Below are positions 19,909 through 28,758 of a DNA stretch of 64,000 bases, one piece after another. The notes beneath the pieces are model-generated. The model searched no databases and was not told the origin of the DNA. It saw only the letters and a list, made by a program, of their open reading frames with translations. Position 1 is the first letter of the stretch; each line of letters starts with the position of its first letter. This DNA is from Bradyrhizobium liaoningense (GTDB lineage Bacteria; Pseudomonadota; Alphaproteobacteria; Rhizobiales; Xanthobacteraceae): positions 434,001 to 498,000 of the forward strand of contig NZ_JAFCJS010000005.1 in assembly GCF_018130825.1 (NCBI RefSeq). The letters are read 5' to 3'. The position numbers and the translations under genes are program-made.

Positions 19909-20748
19909 ATGAACTCGTCCCTCCGTCTCCGCGCCGGCCTCGTCTCGATCGCTCTGCTCGCCGCGTTCCTCGGCATCTGGCATCTCGCCACGCGCTCGAC
20001 GGCACCTGTCGCCACGATGAGCCCGGAATACGCCAAGCTGATGGGCCTCACGGCAACGCAGGGCAAATCCGCCATGCCCGGGCCGCTCGATGTCGGTGCT
20101 AAGCTGTGGGAGCATCTGAAGCGGCCGTTCTATGACAACGGGCCGAACGACAAGGGCCTCGGCATCCAGCTCGCGTATTCCATTGCGCGTGTCGGGACCG
20201 GCTATCTGCTGGCGGTGCTCGTCGCCATTCCGCTCGGGTTCCTGATCGGCATGTCGCCGCTGCTGAGCAAGGCGCTCGATCCGTTCATCCAGGTCTTGAA
20301 GCCGATTTCGCCGCTGGCCTGGATGCCGCTGGCGCTCTACACCATCAAGGATTCCTCGGTCTCGGCGATCTTCGTGATCTTCATCTGCTCGATCTGGCCG
20401 ATGCTGCTCAACACCGTGTTTGGCGTGGCCAGTGTGCGCAAGGAGTGGATCAACGTCGCGCGCACGCTCGAGGTCGGCACCATCAGGCGCGCCTTCACCG
20501 TGATACTCCCCGCCGCGGCGCCGACGATTTTGACCGGCATGCGCATCTCGATCGGCATTGCCTGGCTGGTGATCGTCGCCGCCGAGATGCTCGTCGGCGG
20601 CACCGGCATCGGCTACTTCGTCTGGAACGAGTGGAACAACCTCTCGATCACCAACGTGATCATCGCGATCCTGCTGATCGGGATCGTCGGCATGCTGCTC
20701 GACCAGATCCTCGCGCGCTTCACGCGCATGGTCACCTTTCCGGAGTAG
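19909..20748 (+). CDS. ABC transporter permease (NrtB/CmpB/SsuC-like)
   Basis: A 279-residue inner-membrane permease with about six transmembrane segments: an N-terminal LVSIALLAAFLGIWHLAT, then LLAVLVAIPLGFLIG and others. The EAA-type coupling loop EWINVARTLEVGTIRRAFTVILPAAAPTILTG is clear. It is similar in layout to nitrate, bicarbonate and sulfonate permeases. A periplasmic insertion follows the first membrane helix (about residues 28-75), as in NrtB/CmpB. It follows the binding protein after a 131-base palindromic insertion and is followed 5 bases later by the ATPase gene. Confidence 0.92.
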   Translation: MNSSLRLRAGLVSIALLAAFLGIWHLATRSTAPVATMSPEYAKLMGLTATQGKSAMPGPLDVGAKLWEHLKRPFYDNGPNDKGLGIQLAYSIARVGTGYLLAVLVAIPLGFLIGMSPLLSKALDPFIQVLKPISPLAWMPLALYTIKDSSVSAIFVIFICSIWPMLLNTVFGVASVRKEWINVARTLEVGTIRRAFTVILPAAAPTILTGMRISIGIAWLVIVAAEMLVGGTGIGYFVWNEWNNLSITNVIIAILLIGIVGMLLDQILARFTRMVTFPE

Positions 20749-20753
20749 GCGCT

Positions 20754-21677
20754 GTGACCGACAAGTTCATCTCCATCGAAGGCATCGCCAAGCGCTATCC
20801 CGGCGCCGGCGGCGCGACGACGACCGTGTTCGAGAACCTCTGGCTCTCGATGGCGCGCGGCGAGTTTTGTTGCGTGATCGGCCATTCCGGCTGCGGCAAG
20901 ACCACGGTGCTGAACATCCTCGCCGGCCTCGATGCACCGAGCGAAGGCGCCGTCATCGTCGACGGGCAGGCGATCTCGGGCACCAGCCTCGACCGCGCCG
21001 TGATCTTCCAGAGCCACGCGCTCTTGCCCTGGCGCACCGTGCTCGGCAACGTCGCCTATGCCGTGAGCTCGAAATGGCGCAGTTGGGACCGCGCCAAGGT
21101 GAAGGCGCACGCGCAGACATTCATCGATCTCGTCGGGCTCACCGGCTCCGAGCACAAGCGACCGTCGGAACTGTCCGGCGGCATGAAGCAGCGTGTCGGC
21201 ATCGCGCGGGCGCTGTCGATCACGCCGAAGATGATGCTGATGGACGAGCCGTTCTCGGCGCTGGACGCGCTGACGCGCGGCACGCTCCAGGACGAGGTGC
21301 GGCGCATTTGCCTGGAGACCGGGCAGACCGCGTTCATGATCACCCACGACGTCGACGAGGCGATCTACCTCGCCGACAAGATTTTCCTGATGACCAACGG
21401 TCCCGGCGCCGTGCTGGCCGAGGTCATCGAGAATCCGTTGCCGAGAGATCGCGGCCGCACCGACCTGCACCGCCATCCGCTCTACTACGCGCTGCGCAAT
21501 CACATCATCGATTTCCTTGTGACGCGCAGCAAGACCTTCACGGCCGAAAAGCCCGATCACGATCCGCGCAACGTGTCCGTCATACATATCGGCAAGCCCG
21601 GCCTCTCGATCGCATCAAATGGCGAAGAGCCACGACAGACCTGGATGCCGGGGACCAGTCCCGGATTGAGTGCTTAA
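20754..21677 (+). CDS. ABC transporter ATP-binding protein (NrtD/SsuB-like)
   Basis: A 307-residue ATPase that energises the importer. It has Walker A GHSGCGKTT, Q-loop IFQSHALLPW, signature SELSGGMKQRVGIARAL, Walker B MLMDEPFSALDALTRG and H-loop ITHDVDEA. The start is a GTG at 20754, 5 bases after the permease stop; the same frame is open further upstream but overlaps the permease. The C-terminal tail after about residue 255 is longer than usual and poorly conserved-looking (FTAEKPDHDPRNVSVIHIG). Third gene of the operon ending in cyanase. Confidence 0.92.
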   Translation: MTDKFISIEGIAKRYPGAGGATTTVFENLWLSMARGEFCCVIGHSGCGKTTVLNILAGLDAPSEGAVIVDGQAISGTSLDRAVIFQSHALLPWRTVLGNVAYAVSSKWRSWDRAKVKAHAQTFIDLVGLTGSEHKRPSELSGGMKQRVGIARALSITPKMMLMDEPFSALDALTRGTLQDEVRRICLETGQTAFMITHDVDEAIYLADKIFLMTNGPGAVLAEVIENPLPRDRGRTDLHRHPLYYALRNHIIDFLVTRSKTFTAEKPDHDPRNVSVIHIGKPGLSIASNGEEPRQTWMPGTSPGLSA

Positions 21678-21692
21678 CAAGGAGACGCCAAC

Positions 21693-22181
21693 ATGAAACG
21701 CGAAGACCTCACCGAAAAACTGCTCGACATCAAGCGCGAGAAGGGCTGGAGCTGGAAACACATCTGCGAAAAGATCGGCGGCTATTCCGAGGTGCTGATC
21801 GTCGGCGCGATCATGGGCCAGATGAAGCTGACGAAGCCGCAGGCGGCGAACGCCGGCGAGCTGTTCGGCCTCTCGAAGGCCGAGACCGCCATGCTCAACG
21901 AGGTGCCGATGCGCGGCACCGGCACGCCGATGCCGCCGACCGATCCCCTGATCTACCGCTTCTACGAGATGGTGATGGTGAACGGTCCGGCCTGGAAGGC
22001 GCTGATCGAGGAAGAATTCGGCGACGGCATCATGTCGGCGATCGATTTCGACATGGGGATCGAGCGCGTCGCCAACCCGAAGGGCGATCGCGTCAAGATC
22101 ACCATGAGCGGAAAATTCCTGCCGTACAAATATTACGGCGCCAGCGGCAACGTGCCGGAATACGGCTTTAGGGAGGGCTGA
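21693..22181 (+). CDS. cynS: Cyanate hydratase (cyanase)
   Basis: A 162-residue cytosolic decameric enzyme that converts cyanate plus bicarbonate to ammonia and CO2. The N-terminal helical domain starts MKREDLTEKLLDIKREKGWS. The C-terminal catalytic domain has YRFYEMVMVNGPAWKALIEE and FGDGIMSAIDFDM, supplying the catalytic arginine, glutamate and serine (equivalents of Arg96, Glu99 and Ser122 of E. coli cyanase). The length is normal for the family. AAGGAG lies upstream of the ATG. It closes the sigma54-driven importer operon and overlaps the convergent downstream gene by 14 bases. Confidence 0.97.
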   Translation: MKREDLTEKLLDIKREKGWSWKHICEKIGGYSEVLIVGAIMGQMKLTKPQAANAGELFGLSKAETAMLNEVPMRGTGTPMPPTDPLIYRFYEMVMVNGPAWKALIEEEFGDGIMSAIDFDMGIERVANPKGDRVKITMSGKFLPYKYYGASGNVPEYGFREG

Positions 22182-22995
22182 CCGACGCGAAGGCGTCGCG
22201 CAGTTCCTTGATCGGTGCCATCTCGCGAACAAAGGTGAAGGAGCCGTTCTCCTTCATCTCGCGCGCGCTCTTCAGGAACGCAGCCAGCGCATAGCGCGAC
22301 ATGGCGCCGCCGACGCTGATGCGCTTGACGCCGGCCGCCGACAATTGCGCGAGCGTCAGCGTCGGATCGGCAAAACCCATCACGAGGTTGAACGGCTTTC
22401 CGACCGAGCCGACGACCGTCTTGATCGTGGCAAGGTCGTAAACTCCAGGTGCGTAGAGGACATCCGCGCCCGCCGCTTCGAACGCCTGAAGCCGCCGGAT
22501 GGTGTCGTCGAGATCGTTGCGGCCGTGCAGGAGGTTTTCCGCGCGCGCCGTCAGCGTGAACGGAATCGACAGCGAGCGCGCCGTCTCGACGGCCGCCTGC
22601 ACGCGCTCGACCGCGAGCGAGAAGTCGTAGATCGGCTGCTCGCGGTCTCCGGTGAAGTCCTCGATCGAGCCGCCGACCGCACCGGCCTCGGCGGTGCGCC
22701 GGATCGCTTCCGCCGCGCGCCTCGGATCGTGCGCGCCGCAGTTTTCCAGATCGACGCTGACCGGAAGATCGGTGGCCTGCGCGATCGCGCGGCAATTCTC
22801 GAGGATTGCATCGAGACTAACGGTCGAGCTTCCGTGCATGTTGGCAAGGCCGAGGCTCGTGGTAGCAAGCGCCTCGAAGCCGGCGGCGGCGAGCAGTCTT
22901 GCGGTGCCGGCATCCCAGGGGTTGGGAAGGATGAACGCGCCGGGCCGCTCGTGCAGGGCGCGAAACGCTTTCGCTTTGTCCAGTTGGCTCGTCAT
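22168..22995 (-). CDS. Isocitrate lyase/PEP mutase family protein
   Basis: A 275-residue TIM-barrel enzyme of the isocitrate lyase/phosphoenolpyruvate mutase superfamily. Members cleave C-C bonds of 2-hydroxy acids, decarboxylate oxaloacetate or form phosphonopyruvate. Visible: GAFILPNPWDAGTARLLAAAGF, TTSLGLANMHG, PVSVDLENCGAHDP (metal-binding region), GGSIEDFTGD and LTARAENLLHGRNDLDDTI. The start MTSQLDKAKAF at 22995 is preferred over the long upstream frame. It is divergent from a LysR gene that probably controls it. The exact reaction cannot be assigned. It overlaps cynS tail to tail by 14 bases. Confidence 0.85.
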   Translation of the reverse strand: MTSQLDKAKAFRALHERPGAFILPNPWDAGTARLLAAAGFEALATTSLGLANMHGSSTVSLDAILENCRAIAQATDLPVSVDLENCGAHDPRRAAEAIRRTAEAGAVGGSIEDFTGDREQPIYDFSLAVERVQAAVETARSLSIPFTLTARAENLLHGRNDLDDTIRRLQAFEAAGADVLYAPGVYDLATIKTVVGSVGKPFNLVMGFADPTLTLAQLSAAGVKRISVGGAMSRYALAAFLKSAREMKENGSFTFVREMAPIKELRDAFASVSPP

Positions 22996-23107
22996 GGTTC
23001 GTCTCCGCTTGACCTTGTCTGCGGGGCAAGCATTAGGAGTATTCTCACCATCCGCCAAATTTGTTATTTCTCTAAGTACCATCAGTTTTTTGCATGAGGT
23101 GTCCACC

Positions 23108-24082
23108 ATGGACAGCGATGCCCTCAACACCTTCCTGACCGTTCATCGCAGGGGCGGGGTCTCGAATGCCGCGAAATTCCTGCATCGCTCGCAGCCGGCG
23201 ATTTCGCGCCGTATTGCGCTGCTGGAGCAGGAGCTCGGCGTGCCCCTGTTCGAGAGGATCGCGGGCCGCACGCGGCTCAGCGATGCCGGACGCGTGCTGA
23301 TCCCCTATGCCGAGCGCGCCGTCGCGGCGGCGCAGGACGCCGAACAGGCGATACGCGCGCTGACCAAGCAGAATTCGGGGCCGGTTTCGCTGGCCGTGAC
23401 CGGCACGCTCGCCGACGGCCGGCTGTCGGGCATCATGAAGCGATTTGCCGCGGAAAATCCCGCCGTCGCGCTCGCCTTGCGCACCGCGACCAGCGCGGAG
23501 GTCAGCGATCTCATCCGGCGCGGCGAGGCTACGATCGGCCTGCGTTACAACCCCGATCGCGCCGCCGATCTCGCCTGCGAGCTGGTGCTGAGCGAGGCGT
23601 TGCAGGTGGTCTGCGCATCCGATCATCCGCTTGCCGGCAAGCGCGTGAAGCGGCTTGCCGAGCTTCGTGGGGAACGCTGGATCGCGTTCCCGGAAACGCG
23701 CGGCCGCCGCGAGATCGCAGCGGCTCACGTGTTCGCGCTGTTCCTGACGCAAGGTCTCGGGGACGTGGAGTGGACGGCGGTGGACAGCCTCACCGCGCAG
23801 AAGCGGCTCGTGGAGGCGGGCTTTGGCCTTGCGCTATTGGCGCAGAGCCACGTAGCGGAGGAGCTGCTCGCGGGAGCGATCTCGACGATCACCGTCGGCG
23901 ATCTCGCCGCGGAACAGCATATCGTGCTGGTGACTCGTCGCGGCGGCTTCCTGAGCGCTGCCGCTCAGCGCCTGCTGGAAACCATCCGCCGCGATTACGC
24001 CAGGCGCGACGTCCCGACCAGCCGGGGCGGCCGAAAAAGATCGCCGGCGCGCAAGGTCATTGCGCGCCCGCGTCGAACCTGA
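23108..24082 (+). CDS. LysR family transcriptional regulator
   Basis: A 324-residue regulator. The N-terminal winged helix reads MDSDALNTFLTVHRRGGVSNAAKFLHRSQPAISRRIALLEQELGVPLFER, diagnostic for LysR. The C-terminal effector domain (GPVSLAVTGTLADGRL, then RRGEATIGLRYNP and VCASDHPLAG) is complete. A basic tail follows (RGGRKRSPARKVIARPRRT). It faces away from the PEP-mutase-like gene across 112 bases, the usual arrangement for a LysR regulator and its target. Confidence 0.93.
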   Translation: MDSDALNTFLTVHRRGGVSNAAKFLHRSQPAISRRIALLEQELGVPLFERIAGRTRLSDAGRVLIPYAERAVAAAQDAEQAIRALTKQNSGPVSLAVTGTLADGRLSGIMKRFAAENPAVALALRTATSAEVSDLIRRGEATIGLRYNPDRAADLACELVLSEALQVVCASDHPLAGKRVKRLAELRGERWIAFPETRGRREIAAAHVFALFLTQGLGDVEWTAVDSLTAQKRLVEAGFGLALLAQSHVAEELLAGAISTITVGDLAAEQHIVLVTRRGGFLSAAAQRLLETIRRDYARRDVPTSRGGRKRSPARKVIARPRRT

Positions 24083-24087
24083 ACGTA

Positions 24088-24411
24088 TTATTTCCCTGTC
24101 TTTACCTCGGCGGCCGCGACCGCAAGCAGTTCGCTCATCTTGGCGCGAATCGCCTGTTCGGTAACGGCGACGTTCTTGGCGGCGAAATCGGCCATGACCT
24201 TGCGCAGGACGTCAGCATCGCCGGCCTCCTCGAAGTCGGCCGCGACGACCTCCTTGGCGTAGGCGGTGGCGGCGTCGCCCGATATGCCGAGCTTTTCGGC
24301 CGCCCACAGCCCGAGCAGCCGGTTGCGGCGGGCCTCCGCCTTGAATTTCTGCTCCTCGTCGAGGGCAAATTTCTTCTCGAAGCCTTCCTGGCGCTTGTTG
24401 ATTTCGCTCAT
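24088..24411 (-). CDS. F1F0-ATPase inhibitor, zeta subunit (DUF1476)
   Basis: A 107-residue protein of the alphaproteobacterial zeta-subunit family, which binds the F1 sector and blocks ATP hydrolysis when the proton motive force falls. It starts MSEINKRQEGFEKKFALDEEQKFKAEARRNRLLGLWAA, the strongly conserved N-terminal inhibitory helix, and continues through GDAATAYAKEVVAADFEEAGDADVLRKV. A GGAAG box precedes the start. It is divergent from purC. Confidence 0.93.
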   Translation of the reverse strand: MSEINKRQEGFEKKFALDEEQKFKAEARRNRLLGLWAAEKLGISGDAATAYAKEVVAADFEEAGDADVLRKVMADFAAKNVAVTEQAIRAKMSELLAVAAAEVKTGK

Positions 24412-24742
24412 GCGTCTTCCAATTCCCTGCTGACTGGACCCGGCGACCCTCGTTGCGGGGGCCCCGGCGCATGCCTAGATAAGGAGCACGAATCGGCAAA
24501 ACAACGAGCCGTTAAGCCGCAGGCAAGACGGTATAAGTTGGTGCCGGACGGCCGGATCGATTGTGCTCGGACAGCCAATCGGATAGGTTGCCTAAAGGCT
24601 TGGTTCCCGTTCTGTTTCCTTGGTGTTTCCTTGGGTTATGGATGGGTTCCGGGCTGTTCACGGCAGCTCCGCTGTGGGTCGTAATCCTAGTCAACCGGAG
24701 CACACCAAATTCATGGATTTCAACAAAACACGGTACATCCCC
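24412..24742. other. Gene-free region between the ATPase inhibitor and purC
   Basis: About 330 bases of divergent upstream DNA. The purC frame is open back to 24620, but that part does not resemble the family. No riboswitch signature (for example a purine aptamer) and no clear promoter hexamers were found. Confidence 0.45.
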
Positions 24743-25510
24743 ATGAGCCGTCGGCGTCGCATTTATGAAGGCAAGGCAAAGGTTCTCTACGAAGGTCCGG
24801 AGCCCGGTACCCTGATCCAGCACTTCAAGGACGACGCCACCGCGTTCAATGCGAAAAAGCATCAGGTGATCGAGGGCAAGGGTGTCCTCAACAACCGGAT
24901 CTCGGAGTACCTGTTTCAGCACCTCAACGACATCGGGGTGCCGACCCATTTCATCCGCCGCCTCAACATGCGCGAGCAGTTGATTCGCGAGGTCGAGATC
25001 GTGCCGCTGGAGGTGGTGGTGCGGAACGTTGCCGCCGGCTCGCTGTCGCAGCGCCTCGGCATCGAGGAGGGCACGCAGCTGCCGCGCTCGATCATCGAAT
25101 TCTATTACAAGAACGACCAGCTCAACGACCCCATGGTGTCGGAAGAGCACATCACGGCCTTCGGCTGGGCCACGCCCCAGGAGATCGACGACATCATGGC
25201 GCTCGCCATCCGCGTCAACGATTTCCTCACCGGCCTCTTCCTCGGCATCGGCATCCGCCTCGTCGATTTCAAGATGGAGTGCGGCCGCCTGTTCGAGAAC
25301 GAGATGATGCGGATCATCGTCGCCGACGAGATCTCGCCGGATAGCTGCCGTCTGTGGGACATCAAGTCGAACGAGAAGCTCGACAAGGACCGCTTCCGCC
25401 GCGACCTCGGTGGCCTGCTCGAGGCCTATACGGAAGTCGCAAAGCGTCTCGGCATCCTCATGGAGAACGAGCGTCCGCAGGGCACGGGCCCGGTGCTGGT
25501 GAAGAGCTGA
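24743..25510 (+). CDS. purC: Phosphoribosylaminoimidazole-succinocarboxamide synthase
   Basis: A 255-residue enzyme of purine biosynthesis joining CAIR and aspartate to give SAICAR with ATP. It begins MSRRRRIYEGKAKVLYEGPEPG and has the signatures FKDDATAFNAKK, VVRNVAAGSLSQRLG and LVDFKMECGR, then VADEISPDSCRLWD. An in-frame ATG at 24713 gives a 10-residue-longer alternative. It is followed by purS after 13 bases. Confidence 0.96.
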   Translation: MSRRRRIYEGKAKVLYEGPEPGTLIQHFKDDATAFNAKKHQVIEGKGVLNNRISEYLFQHLNDIGVPTHFIRRLNMREQLIREVEIVPLEVVVRNVAAGSLSQRLGIEEGTQLPRSIIEFYYKNDQLNDPMVSEEHITAFGWATPQEIDDIMALAIRVNDFLTGLFLGIGIRLVDFKMECGRLFENEMMRIIVADEISPDSCRLWDIKSNEKLDKDRFRRDLGGLLEAYTEVAKRLGILMENERPQGTGPVLVKS

Positions 25511-25523
25511 AGAGGATTTTGAC

Positions 25524-25766
25524 GTGAAGGCACGTGTTACCGTTACCCTGAAGACGGGTATCCTCGATCCGCAGGGCAAGGCCATCGAAGGCGCGCTGAA
25601 GTCGCTCGGCGTCGACGGCGTCGCCAGCGTCCGCCAGGGCAAGGTGTTCGACATCGAGCTCGCCGGCGCCGACAAGGCCAAGGCGGAAGCCGCGCTGAAG
25701 GAAGCCGCCGACAAGCTGCTGGCGAACACCGTGATCGAGAATTATCGCGTGGAACTGCTCGGGTGA
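25524..25766 (+). CDS. purS: Phosphoribosylformylglycinamidine synthase subunit PurS
   Basis: An 80-residue structural subunit that bridges PurL and PurQ in the FGAM synthase complex. The sequence MKARVTVTLKTGILDPQGKAIEGALKSLG and the C-terminal ADKLLANTVIENYRVELL are typical. Its stop overlaps the GTG start of the next gene (GTGA), so the two are probably translationally coupled. Confidence 0.96.
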   Translation: MKARVTVTLKTGILDPQGKAIEGALKSLGVDGVASVRQGKVFDIELAGADKAKAEAALKEAADKLLANTVIENYRVELLG

Positions 25767-26326
25767 TACGAACGGTTGCTTTGGTCGCCGGTTTGGCGAC
25801 TTTGCTGCCGGTCTTCAGCGTTCAGTTCGCAGCCGCCCAGACCCCCGGCACGACCAGCGTCACGATTCGAAATCCCGATCCGGCCAAATGGGCCGGACGC
25901 AGCAATCTCTTCGGCAAGAGCACCGGCGAATTTGTTTGTCGTCCGCTGGCTTGCTCCGACTCCGCCAAGGTCACTGCAACCATTTCGAGCAGTCCGACCC
26001 GCAGTCCTGACCCGCAGGCGCTGGCAAAACTGGCGAGCCAGATTCCTGCATCGGTCGAGCGAGCCAATCAGGATGCCGCTGCCGCAGGCAGGAAGCTCGA
26101 GCGGGTCTCCAGCGGGACGACGACGCTGCGAGGCTACCCGGCAATCGTGCAGGAGTTGCGCGTGGTCGGCGAGAAAGGCCCGGCCTATCTCAGCAAGGCG
26201 ACCATGTTCGTCAAATCGGCGTTGGTCAGCATATCCTCGTTTTCGCCCTCGCAAGACCTTGCGCGACGCAACCGCGATCTGTTCATCAAGGCGATGGACG
26301 TGACGGACACTCCGATCCCGCGTTAG
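25763..26326 (+). CDS. Secreted protein of unknown function, first of three related genes
   Basis: A 187-residue protein with a signal peptide (MIRTVALVAGLATLLPVFSVQFAAAQ). The mature part carries RNPDPAKWAGRSNLF, EFVCRPLACSDSAKV and SSSPTRSPDPQAL. The CRPLAC pair and the SPTRSPDP motif recur in the next protein (26413). The middle contains two short strands (LRGYPAIVQELRVVGEKGPAYLS) and the C-terminus SQDLARRNRDLFIKAM. No domain is recognised. The GTG start overlaps the purS stop, so it is expressed with the purine genes, though no link to purine synthesis is apparent. Confidence 0.75.
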   Translation: MIRTVALVAGLATLLPVFSVQFAAAQTPGTTSVTIRNPDPAKWAGRSNLFGKSTGEFVCRPLACSDSAKVTATISSSPTRSPDPQALAKLASQIPASVERANQDAAAAGRKLERVSSGTTTLRGYPAIVQELRVVGEKGPAYLSKATMFVKSALVSISSFSPSQDLARRNRDLFIKAMDVTDTPIPR

Positions 26327-26412
26327 CTGCAGCATCGGAGTGTTGACGACCCCCTTTATCGAAAACCACAGGTTGTCTACACTCGGGGCGAGGGCGCGTT
26401 TCGGGTGGGGTG

Positions 26413-27006
26413 ATGGGGGCTATTTCAGACGTTTTCCGGTATGCGGCCATTGCCGCAGCCGCGTTGTCGCTCATGGGCTGTGTTACGACGGCCGTCGGCC
26501 CGGAGCATCCGGGAACCAGGGTTACCTTCAAATCGCCGGATCCGGAAAAATGGACCGGTACGCGGGTGTATGGCGAAAGACGCTCGATCTTCCGCTGCAG
26601 GCCGCTTGCGTGTCCGGAAAATTCGATCGTCACCATCCGCACCGCAGCAAGTCCGACCCGTAGCCCCGATCCCGTGGCCCTGCAGAAATTTGCCGAGGCC
26701 GATGCGCAGCGTCAGATGGCGCAGACCGAGCAGGCATCAACCGAAGCGGTCGGACGCCTGAGAGACCTGACGCTGACGTCCTCGCGCGTCGCGAAGATGA
26801 AGGAATTCCCGGCCGTTCATTGGGAGTATCGGGCGACCGGCCCTAACGACAAGCCGATCTACATCGTCCGCGACATGGTATTCGCAGGCAACACCATGAT
26901 CGACGTCATTTCCACATCGCTCGGCGTTGAGATCGCTCGCCGCAACAGCAGCGATTTCGTCGGAGTGATGGAGATCGAGGATTTCGCGCCTCCGGCGCGG
27001 CAATGA
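26413..27006 (+). CDS. Putative lipoprotein of unknown function, second of three related genes
   Basis: About 197 residues, with a lipoprotein signal (AAAALSLMGC, lipobox LMGC) in place of a simple signal peptide. The mature part mirrors the preceding protein: FKSPDPEKWTGTRVYGERR, IFRCRPLACPENSIV and ASPTRSPDPVALQKFAE, then a central region and a C-terminus ARRNSSDFVGVMEI. The pattern makes it a paralogue, one copy lipid-anchored and one soluble. GTG at 26410 is in frame directly before the ATG. It starts 86 bases after the first gene of the trio. Confidence 0.75.
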   Translation: MGAISDVFRYAAIAAAALSLMGCVTTAVGPEHPGTRVTFKSPDPEKWTGTRVYGERRSIFRCRPLACPENSIVTIRTAASPTRSPDPVALQKFAEADAQRQMAQTEQASTEAVGRLRDLTLTSSRVAKMKEFPAVHWEYRATGPNDKPIYIVRDMVFAGNTMIDVISTSLGVEIARRNSSDFVGVMEIEDFAPPARQ

Positions 27007-27007
27007 A

Positions 27008-27559
27008 ATGAGCGTCGGCATGCGGTTCTACGTCCGCTCGTTGTTGCTGCTCGCAGCGCTGCTGCTCGCGGGCGGCGCGGCTTTCGCCGAGGCCCCGCAA
27101 TCCCAGCCGGAGCGAGGTCCGCCATTCTCTGTCGGTGGATTCCGCTACGAGCTGAGGCCCAACGACGTCCACATGTTCCTTTGCGAACAGCCTGCCTGCG
27201 GTGCGCAGTCCAGGGTGAGCTATCGGTTCTATCCTCCCGGCAACGCGATGACCCTGGAGCAATTCCGCGACGAGCAGGCTCAAATCGTCAAGATGCTGGA
27301 GCAGCGCACGCCGGGCCAGAAGATCTCGATTCTCGGAATTGATGGCGACAGTGGCACCAAGGTGCCGCGCCTGTTCAAGGCGCGGCGGCTGATGGTGAAA
27401 CCTGATGGGACGAAGGAATATCAGGTCAGCGGCTATCTGTTTGGCGATCGAGGCGCGGCCAGCCTGATCAGTTCGGCGGCCACCGAGAAGGCCAGCTCCG
27501 ACAATTATGCGCAATTTGCCATCGGGGTGATGCTGGTGCTGGCGCCAGCCAAGCGCTGA
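27008..27559 (+). CDS. Secreted protein of unknown function, third of three related genes
   Basis: A 183-residue protein with a signal peptide (RSLLLLAALLLAGGAAFAE). The mature part has FRYELRPNDVHMFLCEQPACGAQS, aligning with the FxCRPLAC motif of the two preceding proteins, but it lacks the SPTRSPDP motif and is more diverged. It begins one base after the lipoprotein's stop codon, so the two are probably coupled. It ends convergent with the CorA gene. Function unknown. Confidence 0.72.
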   Translation: MSVGMRFYVRSLLLLAALLLAGGAAFAEAPQSQPERGPPFSVGGFRYELRPNDVHMFLCEQPACGAQSRVSYRFYPPGNAMTLEQFRDEQAQIVKMLEQRTPGQKISILGIDGDSGTKVPRLFKARRLMVKPDGTKEYQVSGYLFGDRGAASLISSAATEKASSDNYAQFAIGVMLVLAPAKR

Positions 27560-27575
27560 ATGCCGTGCCAAGCGC

Positions 27576-28592
27576 TCATAGCCATCCGACGCGGCGGAAG
27601 CGCCAATAGAGCGCGCCGCAGGCCGCCAGCATCACGCCGAGCAGCATGTAGTAGCCGTACTCCCACTCCAGCTCCGGCATGTGCTTGAAGTTCATGCCGT
27701 AGATGCCGGCGAGCGCGGTCGGGATGGCGATGATCGCGAGCCACGAGGCGAGTTTCTTTGAGACCGCCGTCTCCTGCGCCTGACCGACCAGCAGACTCGC
27801 CTCGAAGGCGAAGGCCAGCACCTCGCGCATGGAATCGATGCGCTCCTGGATGTTTCTGACGTGGTCGGTGACGTCGCGGAACAGCGGCTGCATCGTCGCG
27901 CGCACCATCGACAGCTCGTCGTGCTCGAGCCGGCGGCAGACCTCCACCAGCGGTCCGATCGCGTTGCGGAGCCGTAACAGGTCACGGCGCAGCATGTAGA
28001 GCCGCTCGATCTGCGCCCTGGTGATCGCGTGGGCGAGCACGTCGTCCTCGATGCCCTCGACCTCTTCGTGAATGCTCTCCAGCACGGGCGAGTAATTATC
28101 GACGATGAAATCGAGAATGGCGTAGAGGATGTAGTCCTCGCCGCGGGCGAGCGCCCGCGGGCAGCTTTCGCAGCGTTCGCGCACCGGGGTGTAGGACGTC
28201 GAGGCGCCGTGGCGCACCGAGACCAGATAGCCGTCGCCGACGAAGATGTGGGTCTCGCCGAAGGCGATCCGGCCCTCGACCAGTTGCGCGGTGCGCGCCA
28301 CGATGAACAGGGCCTCGCCATATTGCTCGATCTTGGGCCGCTGATGGGCGTGGTTGGCGTCCTCGATCGCGAGCTCGTGCAGGTCGAACTGCTTCTGCAC
28401 CGCGCCGAGCAGCGCCATGTCGGGCTCGTGCAGGCCGATCCAGACCACGTGGCCGGGCTTGGCCCGCCAGCTCGAAGCCTCGCTGATGGCGATATTGGCG
28501 ACGCGCCTGCCGTCGACATAGGCGCCGGCGGCGACGACGCCCTCGGTGGACACCGGCTCGGAGGGGGATACAGGCCGCGACGGGACGTTCAT
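27576..28592 (-). CDS. CorA-type magnesium/divalent cation transporter
   Basis: A 338-residue inner-membrane protein. The large cytoplasmic N-terminal domain (HVVWIGLHEPDMALL, then LHELAIEDANHAHQRPK) leads to a long helix and two C-terminal transmembrane segments. The selectivity signature YGMNF precedes the last helix (AIPTALAGIYGMNFKHMPELEW, then YYMLLGVMLAACGALYW). It would import Mg2+, or move Zn2+/Co2+ in ZntB-like members. The ATG at 28592 is chosen over the 10-residue-longer frame. It is divergent from purQ and interrupts the purine cluster. Confidence 0.92.
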   Translation of the reverse strand: MNVPSRPVSPSEPVSTEGVVAAGAYVDGRRVANIAISEASSWRAKPGHVVWIGLHEPDMALLGAVQKQFDLHELAIEDANHAHQRPKIEQYGEALFIVARTAQLVEGRIAFGETHIFVGDGYLVSVRHGASTSYTPVRERCESCPRALARGEDYILYAILDFIVDNYSPVLESIHEEVEGIEDDVLAHAITRAQIERLYMLRRDLLRLRNAIGPLVEVCRRLEHDELSMVRATMQPLFRDVTDHVRNIQERIDSMREVLAFAFEASLLVGQAQETAVSKKLASWLAIIAIPTALAGIYGMNFKHMPELEWEYGYYMLLGVMLAACGALYWRFRRVGWL

Positions 28593-28758
28593 GGCTTCAA
28601 TCCCGGGCAAAATCGTCAGCAAAAGTGCCGTGGCTATGGCCTGTGTACAAGGCCGCCCGGCGAGGCTAGCACTGGTAAAATCCCCGTCAAATGGCTATGT
28701 CTCCTGACGAATTGGCCCTTTGGCCAGCCCGATTCCCAGCACCGTCGGAACCTCTGCC

